From NCBI GenBank assembly GCA_964539515.1, contig CAZIJO010000091.1, positions 1 through 21,391 of the forward strand: DNA of 21,391 nucleotides, read 5' to 3'. Shown here piece after piece: positions 14,951 to 21,391 of the stretch (position 1 is the first letter of the stretch; the number at the start of each line of letters is the position of its first letter). The notes below the pieces were generated by a model. That model was not told the origin of the DNA. It was given only the letters and a program-made list of their open reading frames with translations, and searched no databases. This stretch comes from JADLHS01 sp964539515 (GTDB taxonomy: Bacteria; Verrucomicrobiota; Verrucomicrobiia; Limisphaerales; JADLHS01). The position numbers and the translations under genes were made by a program.

Positions 14951-16381
14951 TTGAAGCATTGCGCAGAACTGGGACCGATCGTAGCTCTCCACGTATTCCT
15001 CCTGGTCGCCATGCCCACGAGCTTGTTTGGGGCGGCCGACTATCGGATGGCAGCTGCGAAAGGGCCTTATTTTGCCTGTGATGACCGGGTCGTCGAAGAC
15101 CGCTGGCAGCTTGAGCGCTTTGTTGTTACGCCCCGGCGGCATCCCCAGAACCCTCTCATCGTCCGGGAACATCCGTGGGAGGGCACCGGTCCGCACCTTG
15201 GCGGTTCGGTGCTGTTTGATCCCCAGGATCGGTTGTTCAAGCTGTGGTATTCAGTTTGGAACCGGCACGCGTACGAAAACAGGCTCCCTTTCTCCTACAA
15301 CGTTGCCTACGCCGAATCAACCGATGGCATCACCTGGCGCAAACCGGTGCTCGGGTTGTTCGAATTTGCCGGCAGTAAAGCCAACAATTGCATTCAGCTT
15401 GGCACTGACAAGATCCAGAACATTGATGTGTGATGGAACCCGGACCCGCGCGCCTATCCCGGAAAATTTCTGGCCATCCACAACCAGAAAGACGGCGTTT
15501 TTGTCTCCCGTTCAGCGGACGGCAAGGTGTTCAAGTTCCTCCGTTCAACCCCGGCCATCGCTTACCATACGCACAACAATTTTGTTTACGACGATGCGCG
15601 CGATCGTTGGCTGCTGTATTGCCGGCCCCGTGCCTATGCCGGGGATCACAAGCGCCGGATCTCGGTTCAGGAAAGCCGCGACCTCCAGCACTGGACGCAT
15701 GAACGCAACATCCTCGTCCCCACCGAAACGGATAAACCCGAATTCTATGGTCTGACGGTTTTCCGGCGCGGCGATATGTTTTTCGGCCTGCTCCAAACTT
15801 ATGACCGGACAACTGGCTGGCTTTACCCGGAACTGGCCTGGAGCGGCGACGGCGAGGTGTGGGATCGTCTTCCCTCCCACCCCCCGTTTCTGGAGCTCGG
15901 TCCCGCGGGTTCGTGGGATGCAGGGATGGTTCTGCCGGCAGAAAGCCCGGTACTGGTGGGTGAGGAAATGCGGTTTTACTACGGGGGATTCCGACTCCCC
16001 CACGATACGAAGCTGGAAAACATAGCGGCCATCGGCCTCGCCGTGTCGGAGCGGGATCGTCTGGTTGGCGTCCGCCCGGTTTCAACGGCACCGGGGGTGT
16101 TGATGACGCGGCCATTCACCCCACCCAAAGAATCCACATTGATCGTCAACGCCATCATCCAGCAGGAACTTCGCGCTGAGCTTCGCAGCGATGGCAACCA
16201 AGTCCTGGCAGGTTTCTCATTTGCCGATTGCGAACCGGTCACCAAATCGGGTTTTGCCAGGGTGGTAACCTGGAAAGGAAGGACCATCAGCGACGTGGCG
16301 ACGAGCGATATCCGTGTGGTTTTCCGGCTCACTGGGGCCGAGCTGTATTGCTTCGATATCATCCGGCAAACTGTTAATTGA
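14951..16381 (+). pseudogene. Exported five-bladed-propeller glycosidase-like gene interrupted by an in-frame TGA
   Basis: One frame runs from 14951 to 16381 (about 476 residues) but is broken by a TGA at 15431-15433 (codon 161). No frameshift is involved: the same frame resumes at once with WNPDPRAYPGKFLAIHNQ and continues to the end. The N-terminus has a signal peptide (hydrophobic VALHVFLLVA, cleavage near SLFGA). Before the stop are GGSVLFDPQDRLFKLWYS and YAESTDGITWRKPVLG; after it are HNNFVYDDARDRWLLYCR, ISVQESRDLQHWTHE, WDAGMVLPAESPVLVG and MRFYYGGFRLPHD. These repeated blade motifs resemble the GH32/43/130-like propellers found in this phylum. The intact ancestor would have been an exported carbohydrate-active enzyme. 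The second half could be translated alone from a downstream start (e.g. GTG at 15527) but would lack the signal peptide and first blades. A sequencing error or real pseudogene are both possible; the well-preserved rest suggests the change is recent. Confidence 0.75.
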
Positions 16382-16512
16382 GAACGATTTGTCGGGCCGA
16401 CGGCGGGGAGTGTGGTTGCTGGTCGCTTCGAAAATTATTTGAATGACTTCTCCAATTTTAGGTCTTAATCTGTGACCGTTAAGAAAATCACCACTAACAA
16501 ACCATAATAACC

Positions 16513-16740
16513 ATGAAGAAACTTATCTTGGGACTGACCGTGGCCGCATTAACCATTGGCGCATACGCGGGGGAAAAAGCCGCAGGGGCCGATAAAGCCG
16601 CATGCCCCGGCAAAGACAAAGCCTGTTGCGCGGAGAAGGCGGCGGCGTGTCCCGCGGATAAAGGCAAGTGCCCGGCGCAAGGGCAAGCTGCAAAAGGCAA
16701 GCCGGCCCAAAGCCCAAAAGCCGCCTCCAGCAAGTCCTGA
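16513..16740 (+). CDS. Small exported Cys/Lys/Ala-rich peptide with heptad-spaced cysteines
   Basis: This 75-residue protein has a clean signal peptide (MKKLILGLTVAALTIGAYA, cleavage before GEKA). The mature part of about 56 residues is almost wholly Lys, Ala, Gly, Pro and Cys. Cysteines sit at 31, 38, 39, 46 and 53, so successive units CPGKDKA, CAEKAAA, CPADKGK and CPAQGQA form a seven-residue repeat with one extra Cys (38) between the first two. The tail is AKGKPAQSPKAASSKS-like and basic. No known family was recognised. A metal-binding, redox or wall-associated role is possible; composition alone cannot decide. A strong terminator follows 21 bases after the stop, and an AT-rich stretch precedes the start, supporting a real independent gene. 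No good Shine-Dalgarno is visible. Confidence 0.78.
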   Translation: MKKLILGLTVAALTIGAYAGEKAAGADKAACPGKDKACCAEKAAACPADKGKCPAQGQAAKGKPAQSPKAASSKS

Positions 16741-16761
16741 CAATCTGGGTTCGAAAACCAC

Positions 16762-16789
16762 CCCGCACTAAGACTGGTGCGGGTTTTTT
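16762..16789 (+). terminator. Intrinsic terminator of the Cys-rich peptide gene
   Basis: CCCGCAC (16762-16768) pairs perfectly with GTGCGGG (16777-16783) over an 8-base loop and is followed by six T. Confidence 0.9.
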
Positions 16790-16951
16790 GTTTTCCTAAC
16801 CAGGAGCCGTGTGGGGGCATTGGTTTCGGCCTATCTGGCTGTCCCAGCTCAACGATCCGCCCGCAGCAGCGGGCTTGGGATTTGCGGTGGGCGAAGTTGG
16901 ATTCCGCAAAAAACATTTCTTTACCAGTGCGCGGCTCCGTGCTTACTTGCT

Positions 16952-16955
16952 GGAG
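16952..16955 (+). promoter_or_regulatory. Shine-Dalgarno deciding the pseudopilin start
   Basis: GGAG lies 6 bases before the ATG at 16962. It supports this start over an in-frame ATG 153 bases upstream, which would bury the prepilin leader. Confidence 0.6.
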
Positions 16956-16961
16956 TTCCCT

Positions 16962-17714
16962 ATGTCACCGCCTCGCCGCCTTGCGTGCCGCAGTGCCAGT
17001 CAGGGTTTCACCCTGATTGAACTGCTCGTGGTCATCGCCATCATCGCCATTCTCGCGGCCATGTTGCTGCCGGCGCTGGCGCGCGCCAAGTCCCAAGCAC
17101 TCAAGACGAAGTGCATCAGCAATCAAAAGCAAATCGGGCTCGCTTACAAAATGTACGCCGATGAACACCTCGGATCCTATCCGGTCCATGATGGTTGGGC
17201 CTCGGTGGGCGGCAAGTTCTGGACGAATGCCAACGTCACAGGAAACGCTGCTTACTACGGCGGGCGGGTGGCCGAGACCAACCGGCCATTGAACCAGTAC
17301 ACGGCCAACGTGGAGATCTACTATTGTCCGGCCGACCGGGGTGATTCGCTGAATACGCAGGTGAAGACCTGCTGGGAAGGCTGGGGCAACAGTTACCTGG
17401 TCCAATGGGCCAACGATTCGTTTCGCGTGGCGAAAATCACTGGCGATTCAAAAGCCGCGGCCGGCAGCCCGCAGATCAAGCCCATCAAGGATTCGCAGAT
17501 CGCACGCAAGCCCGGCACGAAGATCATTCAGGGCGACTGGCCCTGGCACGCGAACCGGGATACAACGGCCCCGCAGACGCTCTGGCATAACTTCAAAGGC
17601 AAACGGTACGAAAACATGCTCTTCGGTGACGGTCATGTGGAGAGTTACACCTTTCCGAAGGCCATGGATACATGGGGATCCGTCCCTCCCGATCCCAACT
17701 TCAGCTGGTGGTAG
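16962..17714 (+). CDS. Type II secretion/type IV pilin-like pseudopilin
   Basis: From the ATG at 16962 the 250-residue protein has a short basic leader ending in Gly15, then F16-T-L-I-E20 and a long hydrophobic helix (LLVVIAIIAILAAMLLPAL). This is the class III signal cut by prepilin peptidase between G15 and F16, with the conserved Glu at mature position 5. The globular part contains four or more cysteines (e.g. KCISNQKQIG, YYCPADRGD) and ends in MLFGDGHVESYTFPKAMDTW. The GDGHVE tail is characteristic of the many pseudopilin-like paralogues of Verrucomicrobiota and Planctomycetota. No secretion-system genes are adjacent, so it is probably one of many dispersed paralogues rather than the main pseudopilin. 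A GGAG site precedes the start. Its exact partner and role are unknown. Confidence 0.9.
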   Translation: MSPPRRLACRSASQGFTLIELLVVIAIIAILAAMLLPALARAKSQALKTKCISNQKQIGLAYKMYADEHLGSYPVHDGWASVGGKFWTNANVTGNAAYYGGRVAETNRPLNQYTANVEIYYCPADRGDSLNTQVKTCWEGWGNSYLVQWANDSFRVAKITGDSKAAAGSPQIKPIKDSQIARKPGTKIIQGDWPWHANRDTTAPQTLWHNFKGKRYENMLFGDGHVESYTFPKAMDTWGSVPPDPNFSWW

Positions 17715-17945
17715 GTCTTCCGAGAAACCTTGCTGGCGACGGGTGACGATTCTCAGGGAAAGCCACCAATACCATCGCCGGGTTATTTTCGGACCAAGGA
17801 CCCATGGCATGCTTTCGAAACTGGGTGTATGTTCTTGCAGGTCACGGAAAGGGTTTAAACTCTCTTTCAAGATCAATCCCGGGAGTTTGGCATCAGCCCC
17901 ACCGCGACGAAACCGACGTTTGCTTAGCGTGGATTTGATCGCGGC

Positions 17946-17960
17946 CCTGAGCGCCTCAGG
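17946..17960. repeat. Short inverted repeat upstream of the DUF2382 lipoprotein gene
   Basis: CCTGAG-cgc-CTCAGG is a perfect 6-bp inverted repeat 36 bases before the lipoprotein start, next to the palindrome GGTTAACC (17959-17966). It could be a leader hairpin or a protein-binding site; no T-run follows, so it is not a terminator. Confidence 0.3.
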
Positions 17961-17996
17961 TTAACCAACCAGTGACCTGCATGAAAGGTAAGCAAA

Positions 17997-19286
17997 ATGA
18001 AAACAATCCAGTTGGTAAAAATGGCAGTGCCGGTGGCGACGGCACTGTTCCTGGCCGGCTGCAGCAGCAGTTCTCAAAAATCGGCCAGCCTCAGCCCTGA
18101 AGCCCAGGGCGCCCCGGCCGTCGTTGGACAGACGACCGAGGTCATCACCGCCTCCGGTGGTGTCGAAACCAGCACCCAGGCGGACATCCAGTTGCACAAG
18201 GAAGAAATGGTGGTCGGCAAGCGAAGTGTCAGCAACGGCGGCGTACTGATTCGCACCGTGGTGCAGACCGAGAACCTCAGCCAACCGATCGAACTCCGCC
18301 GCGAAGAATATGTCATCGAACGGATCCCGGCGAGCGAGGCAAAGGCGCCTGCAGAGATCGCGAAGAACACGGAAACCGCCTTCCAGGGGCGGGAGATTTA
18401 CATCCCGCTGACCCGCGAAGAGCCGGTGGCCAGCAAGCGAACGTTGCTCGTCGAAAAGGTGCAGCTCGGTAAACGGATTGAAACGGATCGTCAGACGGTC
18501 AGCACCCCGGTTCGCTTCGAGGATGTGCAGATCACCAAGGTCGCCGGCGCAGCAGCCGGCAATTATTGGCAGGAATCCGCCCCCGCGGCCGCCTCCACAC
18601 CCGGAGCCGCCAATGCGTTAAACCTGGCGCGCGAGGAAATGGTAGTGGGCAAAAAGACGGTGGACAACGGTGGCGTGAAACTGCAGAAAGTTGTGCACAC
18701 CCAGATTGCCAGCCAGCCCGTCGAATTGAAACGCGAGGAGTTCAGTCTCGACCGCACCCCCGCCACCGATCCGCAGGTAGCCAGCGCTGACTTCACTCCA
18801 AAAGAGATTCGGCTCAGCCTGTCCCGCGAGGAAGCGGTTGTGGGTACCCGGATCGAACCCACGGAGTTCGTCCGCGTGCGCAAGCAGATCCATACCGATA
18901 CTGAGACGGTGAGTGGGTCCATTCGCAAGGAGAGCCTTGAAATCGTCAAGCTGGCGGCAGACCAGGCCGCCATGGGTGGTACTGGCACGGCCGGCCAGAG
19001 CGGCGTCAGCGTCCTCAGTGCGTCGGGTACCGCGCAGGAGATTACCATCCACGGTGAGGCGCTCTGCGGCCAGGGCCGGTTGCCTTGGGGGGCCAAATGC
19101 CCGCATGTCATCCAGGTCAAGGACGAAGGCAAAACCCTGAATTACTACCTGATGCCGAACGACGTCAGCAAAAACTTCCATGCAGACGTGTGCCGGCACG
19201 GCAAAACGGTTACGGCCACCGGCTGGCTGAACGAAGGTCTGGGCAAACTCGAGTTTACGCCCAGCAAGATCACATTGAGCGAATAG
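17997..19286 (+). CDS. Lipoprotein with two tandem DUF2382 (YsnF/AvaK) domains and a C-terminal OB-like domain
   Basis: The 429-residue product has a lipoprotein signal with a good lipobox (LAGC, Cys22). Residues about 65-182 and 208-318 are two DUF2382 copies: each opens with REEMVVGKK/KEEMVVGKR and NGGV, and continues with a QPVEL(K/R)REE unit and a second (S/T)REE half. DUF2382 is linked to stress responses and is usually found in cytoplasmic YsnF-like or PRC-barrel proteins, so a lipid-anchored tandem copy is unusual. A Gly/Ala/Thr-rich linker joins the copies. The last 85 residues (ITIHGEALCGQG through WLNEGLGKLEFTPSKI) resemble a small beta-barrel module with cysteines at 357, 368 and 399. 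AAAGG lies 8 bases before the ATG. The gene converges with the M23 peptidase gene, with a perfect hairpin between them. A cell-envelope stress role is inferred. Confidence 0.85.
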   Translation: MKTIQLVKMAVPVATALFLAGCSSSSQKSASLSPEAQGAPAVVGQTTEVITASGGVETSTQADIQLHKEEMVVGKRSVSNGGVLIRTVVQTENLSQPIELRREEYVIERIPASEAKAPAEIAKNTETAFQGREIYIPLTREEPVASKRTLLVEKVQLGKRIETDRQTVSTPVRFEDVQITKVAGAAAGNYWQESAPAAASTPGAANALNLAREEMVVGKKTVDNGGVKLQKVVHTQIASQPVELKREEFSLDRTPATDPQVASADFTPKEIRLSLSREEAVVGTRIEPTEFVRVRKQIHTDTETVSGSIRKESLEIVKLAADQAAMGGTGTAGQSGVSVLSASGTAQEITIHGEALCGQGRLPWGAKCPHVIQVKDEGKTLNYYLMPNDVSKNFHADVCRHGKTVTATGWLNEGLGKLEFTPSKITLSE

Positions 19287-19318
19287 CCTGCCGCGTCCGT
19301 CCCGGCTTTTGATCCGCA

Positions 19319-19342
19319 GGTGCCGCCGGCAACGGCGGCACC
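19319..19342. terminator. Perfect GNRA-loop hairpin between convergent genes
   Basis: GGTGCCGCCG and CGGCGGCACC form a perfect 10-bp stem with a GCAA tetraloop (plus strand). It lies 32 bases after the lipoprotein stop and 16 bases after the M23 gene stop on the other strand, so it could end both transcripts. It lacks a strong T-run, so classification as a terminator is tentative. Confidence 0.55.
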
Positions 19343-19358
19343 ATCCTTTGGCCATCGC

Positions 19359-20417
19359 TCACTCCAACCCGTTTTGCGCGGGTGGCCGCGCCCCTGCGAA
19401 ACGGCCGGTTGGTGCCGGGTAAATCTTTCCGCTCACCAGCCGCGTCGCCGTGCTGGGCCCGGTTCGGAAACGGATCGCGATGCTCTCCCGTTGACGGCCG
19501 TCCCGGGTCTTGAAGACGCTGAAGTGTAAATGCGGCCCGCTGGAGAAGCCGGTGTTTCCGGAGAGCCCGATCAGGGCGCCGCTTTCCACCGTCTGGCCCA
19601 CGCGGACCTTTACTCCGTGTCTTTGCAGATGCGCGTAATTCCCAATGGTGCCGTCGCGGTGCTGAATCAAAACGTAATTGGCGCTATTCTCGAAGCTTCG
19701 GTCCGGCCCTCCCGCATCGGAATCGTCCTTGGTGCCGACGACCACTCCGCCCCGCGCGGCCAGCACTGGAGTTCCCTCGGGCATCTTCCAATCGATCGCG
19801 TGTCGTTCCGGCCCCGAGTGACTGAAGGTGCCGCCGTCGGCCTGGCTCACGCGAAAGGCCTGGCCAGCCGCGTACGGCAGCGAATAGGTGAAACTATCAT
19901 CATGCACCGCACGGCAGCTGCCCAGCGTGTAAGAATTCGTCAGACTGAAGTGCCAGCGCTGGCCTTCGTCAATCGGGGTCAAGCTGAAAGCTTCCAGCTT
20001 CTGGTGGGGCGCCAGGGTGGTGGTGAAAGGGAAAGTCGTGCTGCCGCGCAGGTTCACCAGCTTCAGGTCGAAAGTGGCGGTCACCTCCGCCGCTTCCAGA
20101 TTTTCCACCAAAAAGCGGATCAAGTTTCCGTCGCGGCGCTCGGAAACCTTCAGCATCTGCCTAGATTGCGAACTCCCAAGACTTCCGCTGGCGGCGACCG
20201 GGGACGGCAAGTTTTCGGATCCAGCTGTCGCGTGCGTCCAGAATCCGGCGGTCAGGCAGACCAGCATCAGAAGGATAGCGCCACACGGTCTGAGGCAGAA
20301 CTGCCGGTACGTAGGCGAGGTCGCCCGAAGCAGAGCTGCTCGCCCCCACCCCGTGATTTCCGGATGGAGGGCCTGAAGTTGTTGCTGTCGTTCTCTAATC
20401 ACGCGCCAGTCTGGCAT
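19359..20417 (-). CDS. Exported M23-family metallopeptidase (LytM-type)
   Basis: Taking the ATG at 20417, this 352-residue protein has a membrane/signal segment (PCGAILLMLVCLTAGFW, about residues 44-60, cleavage near THATAG) after a 43-residue leader. A beta-rich domain of about 120 residues comes next, then the M23 domain with SHSGPERHAIDW (His200/His206, Asp209), NYAHL (His263) and GPHLHF (His296, His298). These are the expected zinc ligands and catalytic histidines, in the family variant where D follows a YAiDf-like turn. Such enzymes cut peptidoglycan cross-links or act as inactive binding modules. Here the key residues look intact. The frame stays open upstream to 20603 without family-like sequence, so the true start is uncertain; a shorter leader from a rare start is possible. 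The short Pro/Arg-rich tail has no known role. It converges with the DUF2382 lipoprotein. Confidence 0.83.
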   Translation of the reverse strand: MPDWRVIRERQQQLQALHPEITGWGRAALLRATSPTYRQFCLRPCGAILLMLVCLTAGFWTHATAGSENLPSPVAASGSLGSSQSRQMLKVSERRDGNLIRFLVENLEAAEVTATFDLKLVNLRGSTTFPFTTTLAPHQKLEAFSLTPIDEGQRWHFSLTNSYTLGSCRAVHDDSFTYSLPYAAGQAFRVSQADGGTFSHSGPERHAIDWKMPEGTPVLAARGGVVVGTKDDSDAGGPDRSFENSANYVLIQHRDGTIGNYAHLQRHGVKVRVGQTVESGALIGLSGNTGFSSGPHLHFSVFKTRDGRQRESIAIRFRTGPSTATRLVSGKIYPAPTGRFAGARPPAQNGLE

Positions 20418-20648
20418 TGCTATTGGCCACACTGGGCCCAATTCGGCGCAGTCTTGGTGCCGCAACGTCCGTTGTCGAGAATTTTGTCCGCCTTTTGTTG
20501 ATGGGTTTGGCGCAAAGCACCTTGTCACCACGCCGTAGGCCATCCCCGCATTTTGGTCCGACTGCACGCCGATATCCGGACGTGCGCTCCTGACCTTTAG
20601 CATTCAATCGCCGCTGGACAAACTTGCCGGAACTTGGAAAATGGCGTC

Positions 20649-21391
20649 ATGCGCTTTGGCATTAATACCTTTCTTTTCACGTCGCCGTTCACCAACGAGA
20701 GCACGAAGTTGTTCCGGCAATTCAAACAATGGGGGTTCGATACCATCGAGATTCCCATCGAGGACCCGACCCACATTGACCCGGCCCACGTAAAGCGCGA
20801 ACTGGACCGGCACGGACTCGTCTGCGGCTCGATCTGTGCCTGCATGGGGCCGGATCGCGACCTGCGCGGGACGCCCGAACAACAGCAGACCGGGCTGGCC
20901 TACATGATGACGTTGATCGACCAGATGGTCGTGCTCGGCTGTCCGTCTTTGATCGGGCCGGTCTATTCTGCCGTGGGTCGCGCGGATGCCGTGCCAGCGG
21001 ACGAATACAAGCAGCAATGGGCAACTGTCGTGAAACATCTCAAGACCCTTTGTCGGCATGCGGAGAAACAGGGCAAACAGGTTTGCCTCGAGCCGCTGAA
21101 CCGCTTCGAGACCGACTTCATCAACACCTGCGATCAAGGACTGAAAATGATCAAAGCCGTCGGCAGTCCGGCGCTCCGGCTGCACCTCGACACGTTCCAC
21201 ATGAACATCGAGGAGAAAAACCAGGCGGCGGCGATTCGCAAAGCCGGCAAACACCTCGGGCATTTTCACGCCTGTGGCAGTGATCGCGGTACGCCCGGCA
21301 ACGATCATATCGACTGGAAACCCATCGCCAAGGCCTTGAAAGACATCCGCTACGGGGGCGACGTGGTCATTGAATCGTTCACCACCGACGT
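20649..21391 (+). CDS. Sugar isomerase/epimerase, D-tagatose 3-epimerase-like (runs off the right edge)
   Basis: The frame is open from the ATG at 20649 to the window edge (247 residues seen, C-terminus missing). It is a TIM barrel of the AP-endonuclease-2/xylose-isomerase-like group. The metal site is visible as E148 (CLEPLNRFE), D181 (LHLDTFHM), H207 (HFHACGSDRGTPG) and E242 (VIESF). R213 and H184 stand where D-tagatose/D-psicose 3-epimerases have their substrate residues, and spacing matches those enzymes closely. It is probably a C3-epimerase of a ketose or related sugar; the exact sugar cannot be told. The start is preceded by GGAAAA about 10 bases away; another ATG at 20641 is out of frame. 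The upstream gene is divergent. Its role fits the carbohydrate section of this window. Confidence 0.85.
   Translation, partial: MRFGINTFLFTSPFTNESTKLFRQFKQWGFDTIEIPIEDPTHIDPAHVKRELDRHGLVCGSICACMGPDRDLRGTPEQQQTGLAYMMTLIDQMVVLGCPSLIGPVYSAVGRADAVPADEYKQQWATVVKHLKTLCRHAEKQGKQVCLEPLNRFETDFINTCDQGLKMIKAVGSPALRLHLDTFHMNIEEKNQAAAIRKAGKHLGHFHACGSDRGTPGNDHIDWKPIAKALKDIRYGGDVVIESFTTD

Noticed and set aside
14750..15196. N-terminal extension of the enolase-superfamily gene
   Set aside because: The extra 149 codons lack family resemblance and overlap the divergent propeller gene's start; the conserved N-terminus begins at 14749.
15431..15480. Selenocysteine readthrough at the TGA of the propeller gene
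   Set aside because: No convincing bacterial SECIS-like hairpin follows the TGA, and propeller glycosidases have no known selenocysteine at such a site.
16439..16469. Possible -35/-10 pair (TTGAAT ... CTTAAT) before the Cys-rich peptide gene
   Set aside because: The spacing is 19 bp and the -10 box matches only 4 of 6; too weak to list as a promoter.
19530..20501. A 323-codon plus-strand frame opposite the M23 peptidase
   Set aside because: It is antisense to a peptidase with intact zinc-binding motifs and has no recognisable protein features.

Overview
The window looks like a piece of a GC-rich chromosome from the Verrucomicrobiota, most likely a Pedosphaera/Limisphaerales-type lineage. 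This is inferred from gene content, not from a marker gene. The main clues are a pseudopilin with the FTLIELLVVIAIIAILAAML leader and a GDGHVE tail, a CHRD-domain exported protein, an exported propeller-type glycosidase, an RraA-like aldolase, an enolase-superfamily enzyme, a sugar epimerase, and generally weak Shine-Dalgarno sequences. No rRNA, tRNA, CRISPR array, insertion sequence or phage gene was seen.

Layout from left to right. Positions 1-316 show no convincing gene. A Sel1-repeat exported protein (317-1165, +) converges on an RhlE-type DEAD-box RNA helicase (1365-2600, -), which is preceded by a half-length aldehyde-dehydrogenase-like protein with no catalytic half (2709-3581, -). A divergent gap of about 115 bp separates these from a tightly packed plus-strand operon: a large AsmA/DUF748-like membrane-anchored protein (3698-6847), a METTL25-type methyltransferase beginning at the next base (6848-8122), and an Rsm22/METTL17-type methyltransferase overlapping it by 4 bp (8119-9291). 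The last gene carries an in-frame insertion with palindromic structure.

A group of separately transcribed exported or envelope proteins follows: a CHRD/HYR protein (9543-10688) and a DUF481-type outer-membrane barrel (10948-11739), each with an intrinsic terminator, then a small exported thioredoxin-fold protein with a CxxC (12045-12539, -) with its own terminator. A carbohydrate-catabolism section comes next: an RraA-like protein (12841-13599, +), a mandelate racemase/muconate-lactonizing-type enzyme (13634-14749, -), and an exported five-bladed-propeller glycosidase-like gene (14951-16381, +) interrupted by an in-frame TGA. The sugar isomerase/epimerase cut by the right edge (20649 onward) fits the same theme.

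Between these lie a tiny Cys/Lys-rich exported peptide with heptad-spaced cysteines (16513-16740), a pseudopilin (16962-17714), a DUF2382 tandem-repeat lipoprotein (17997-19286) and an exported M23 metallopeptidase (19359-20417, -). A perfect GNRA-loop hairpin separates the last two convergent genes. The best candidates for something undescribed are the palindromic coding insertion in the Rsm22 homologue, the heptad-Cys peptide, and the coupling of an AsmA-like protein to two ribosome-type methyltransferases.
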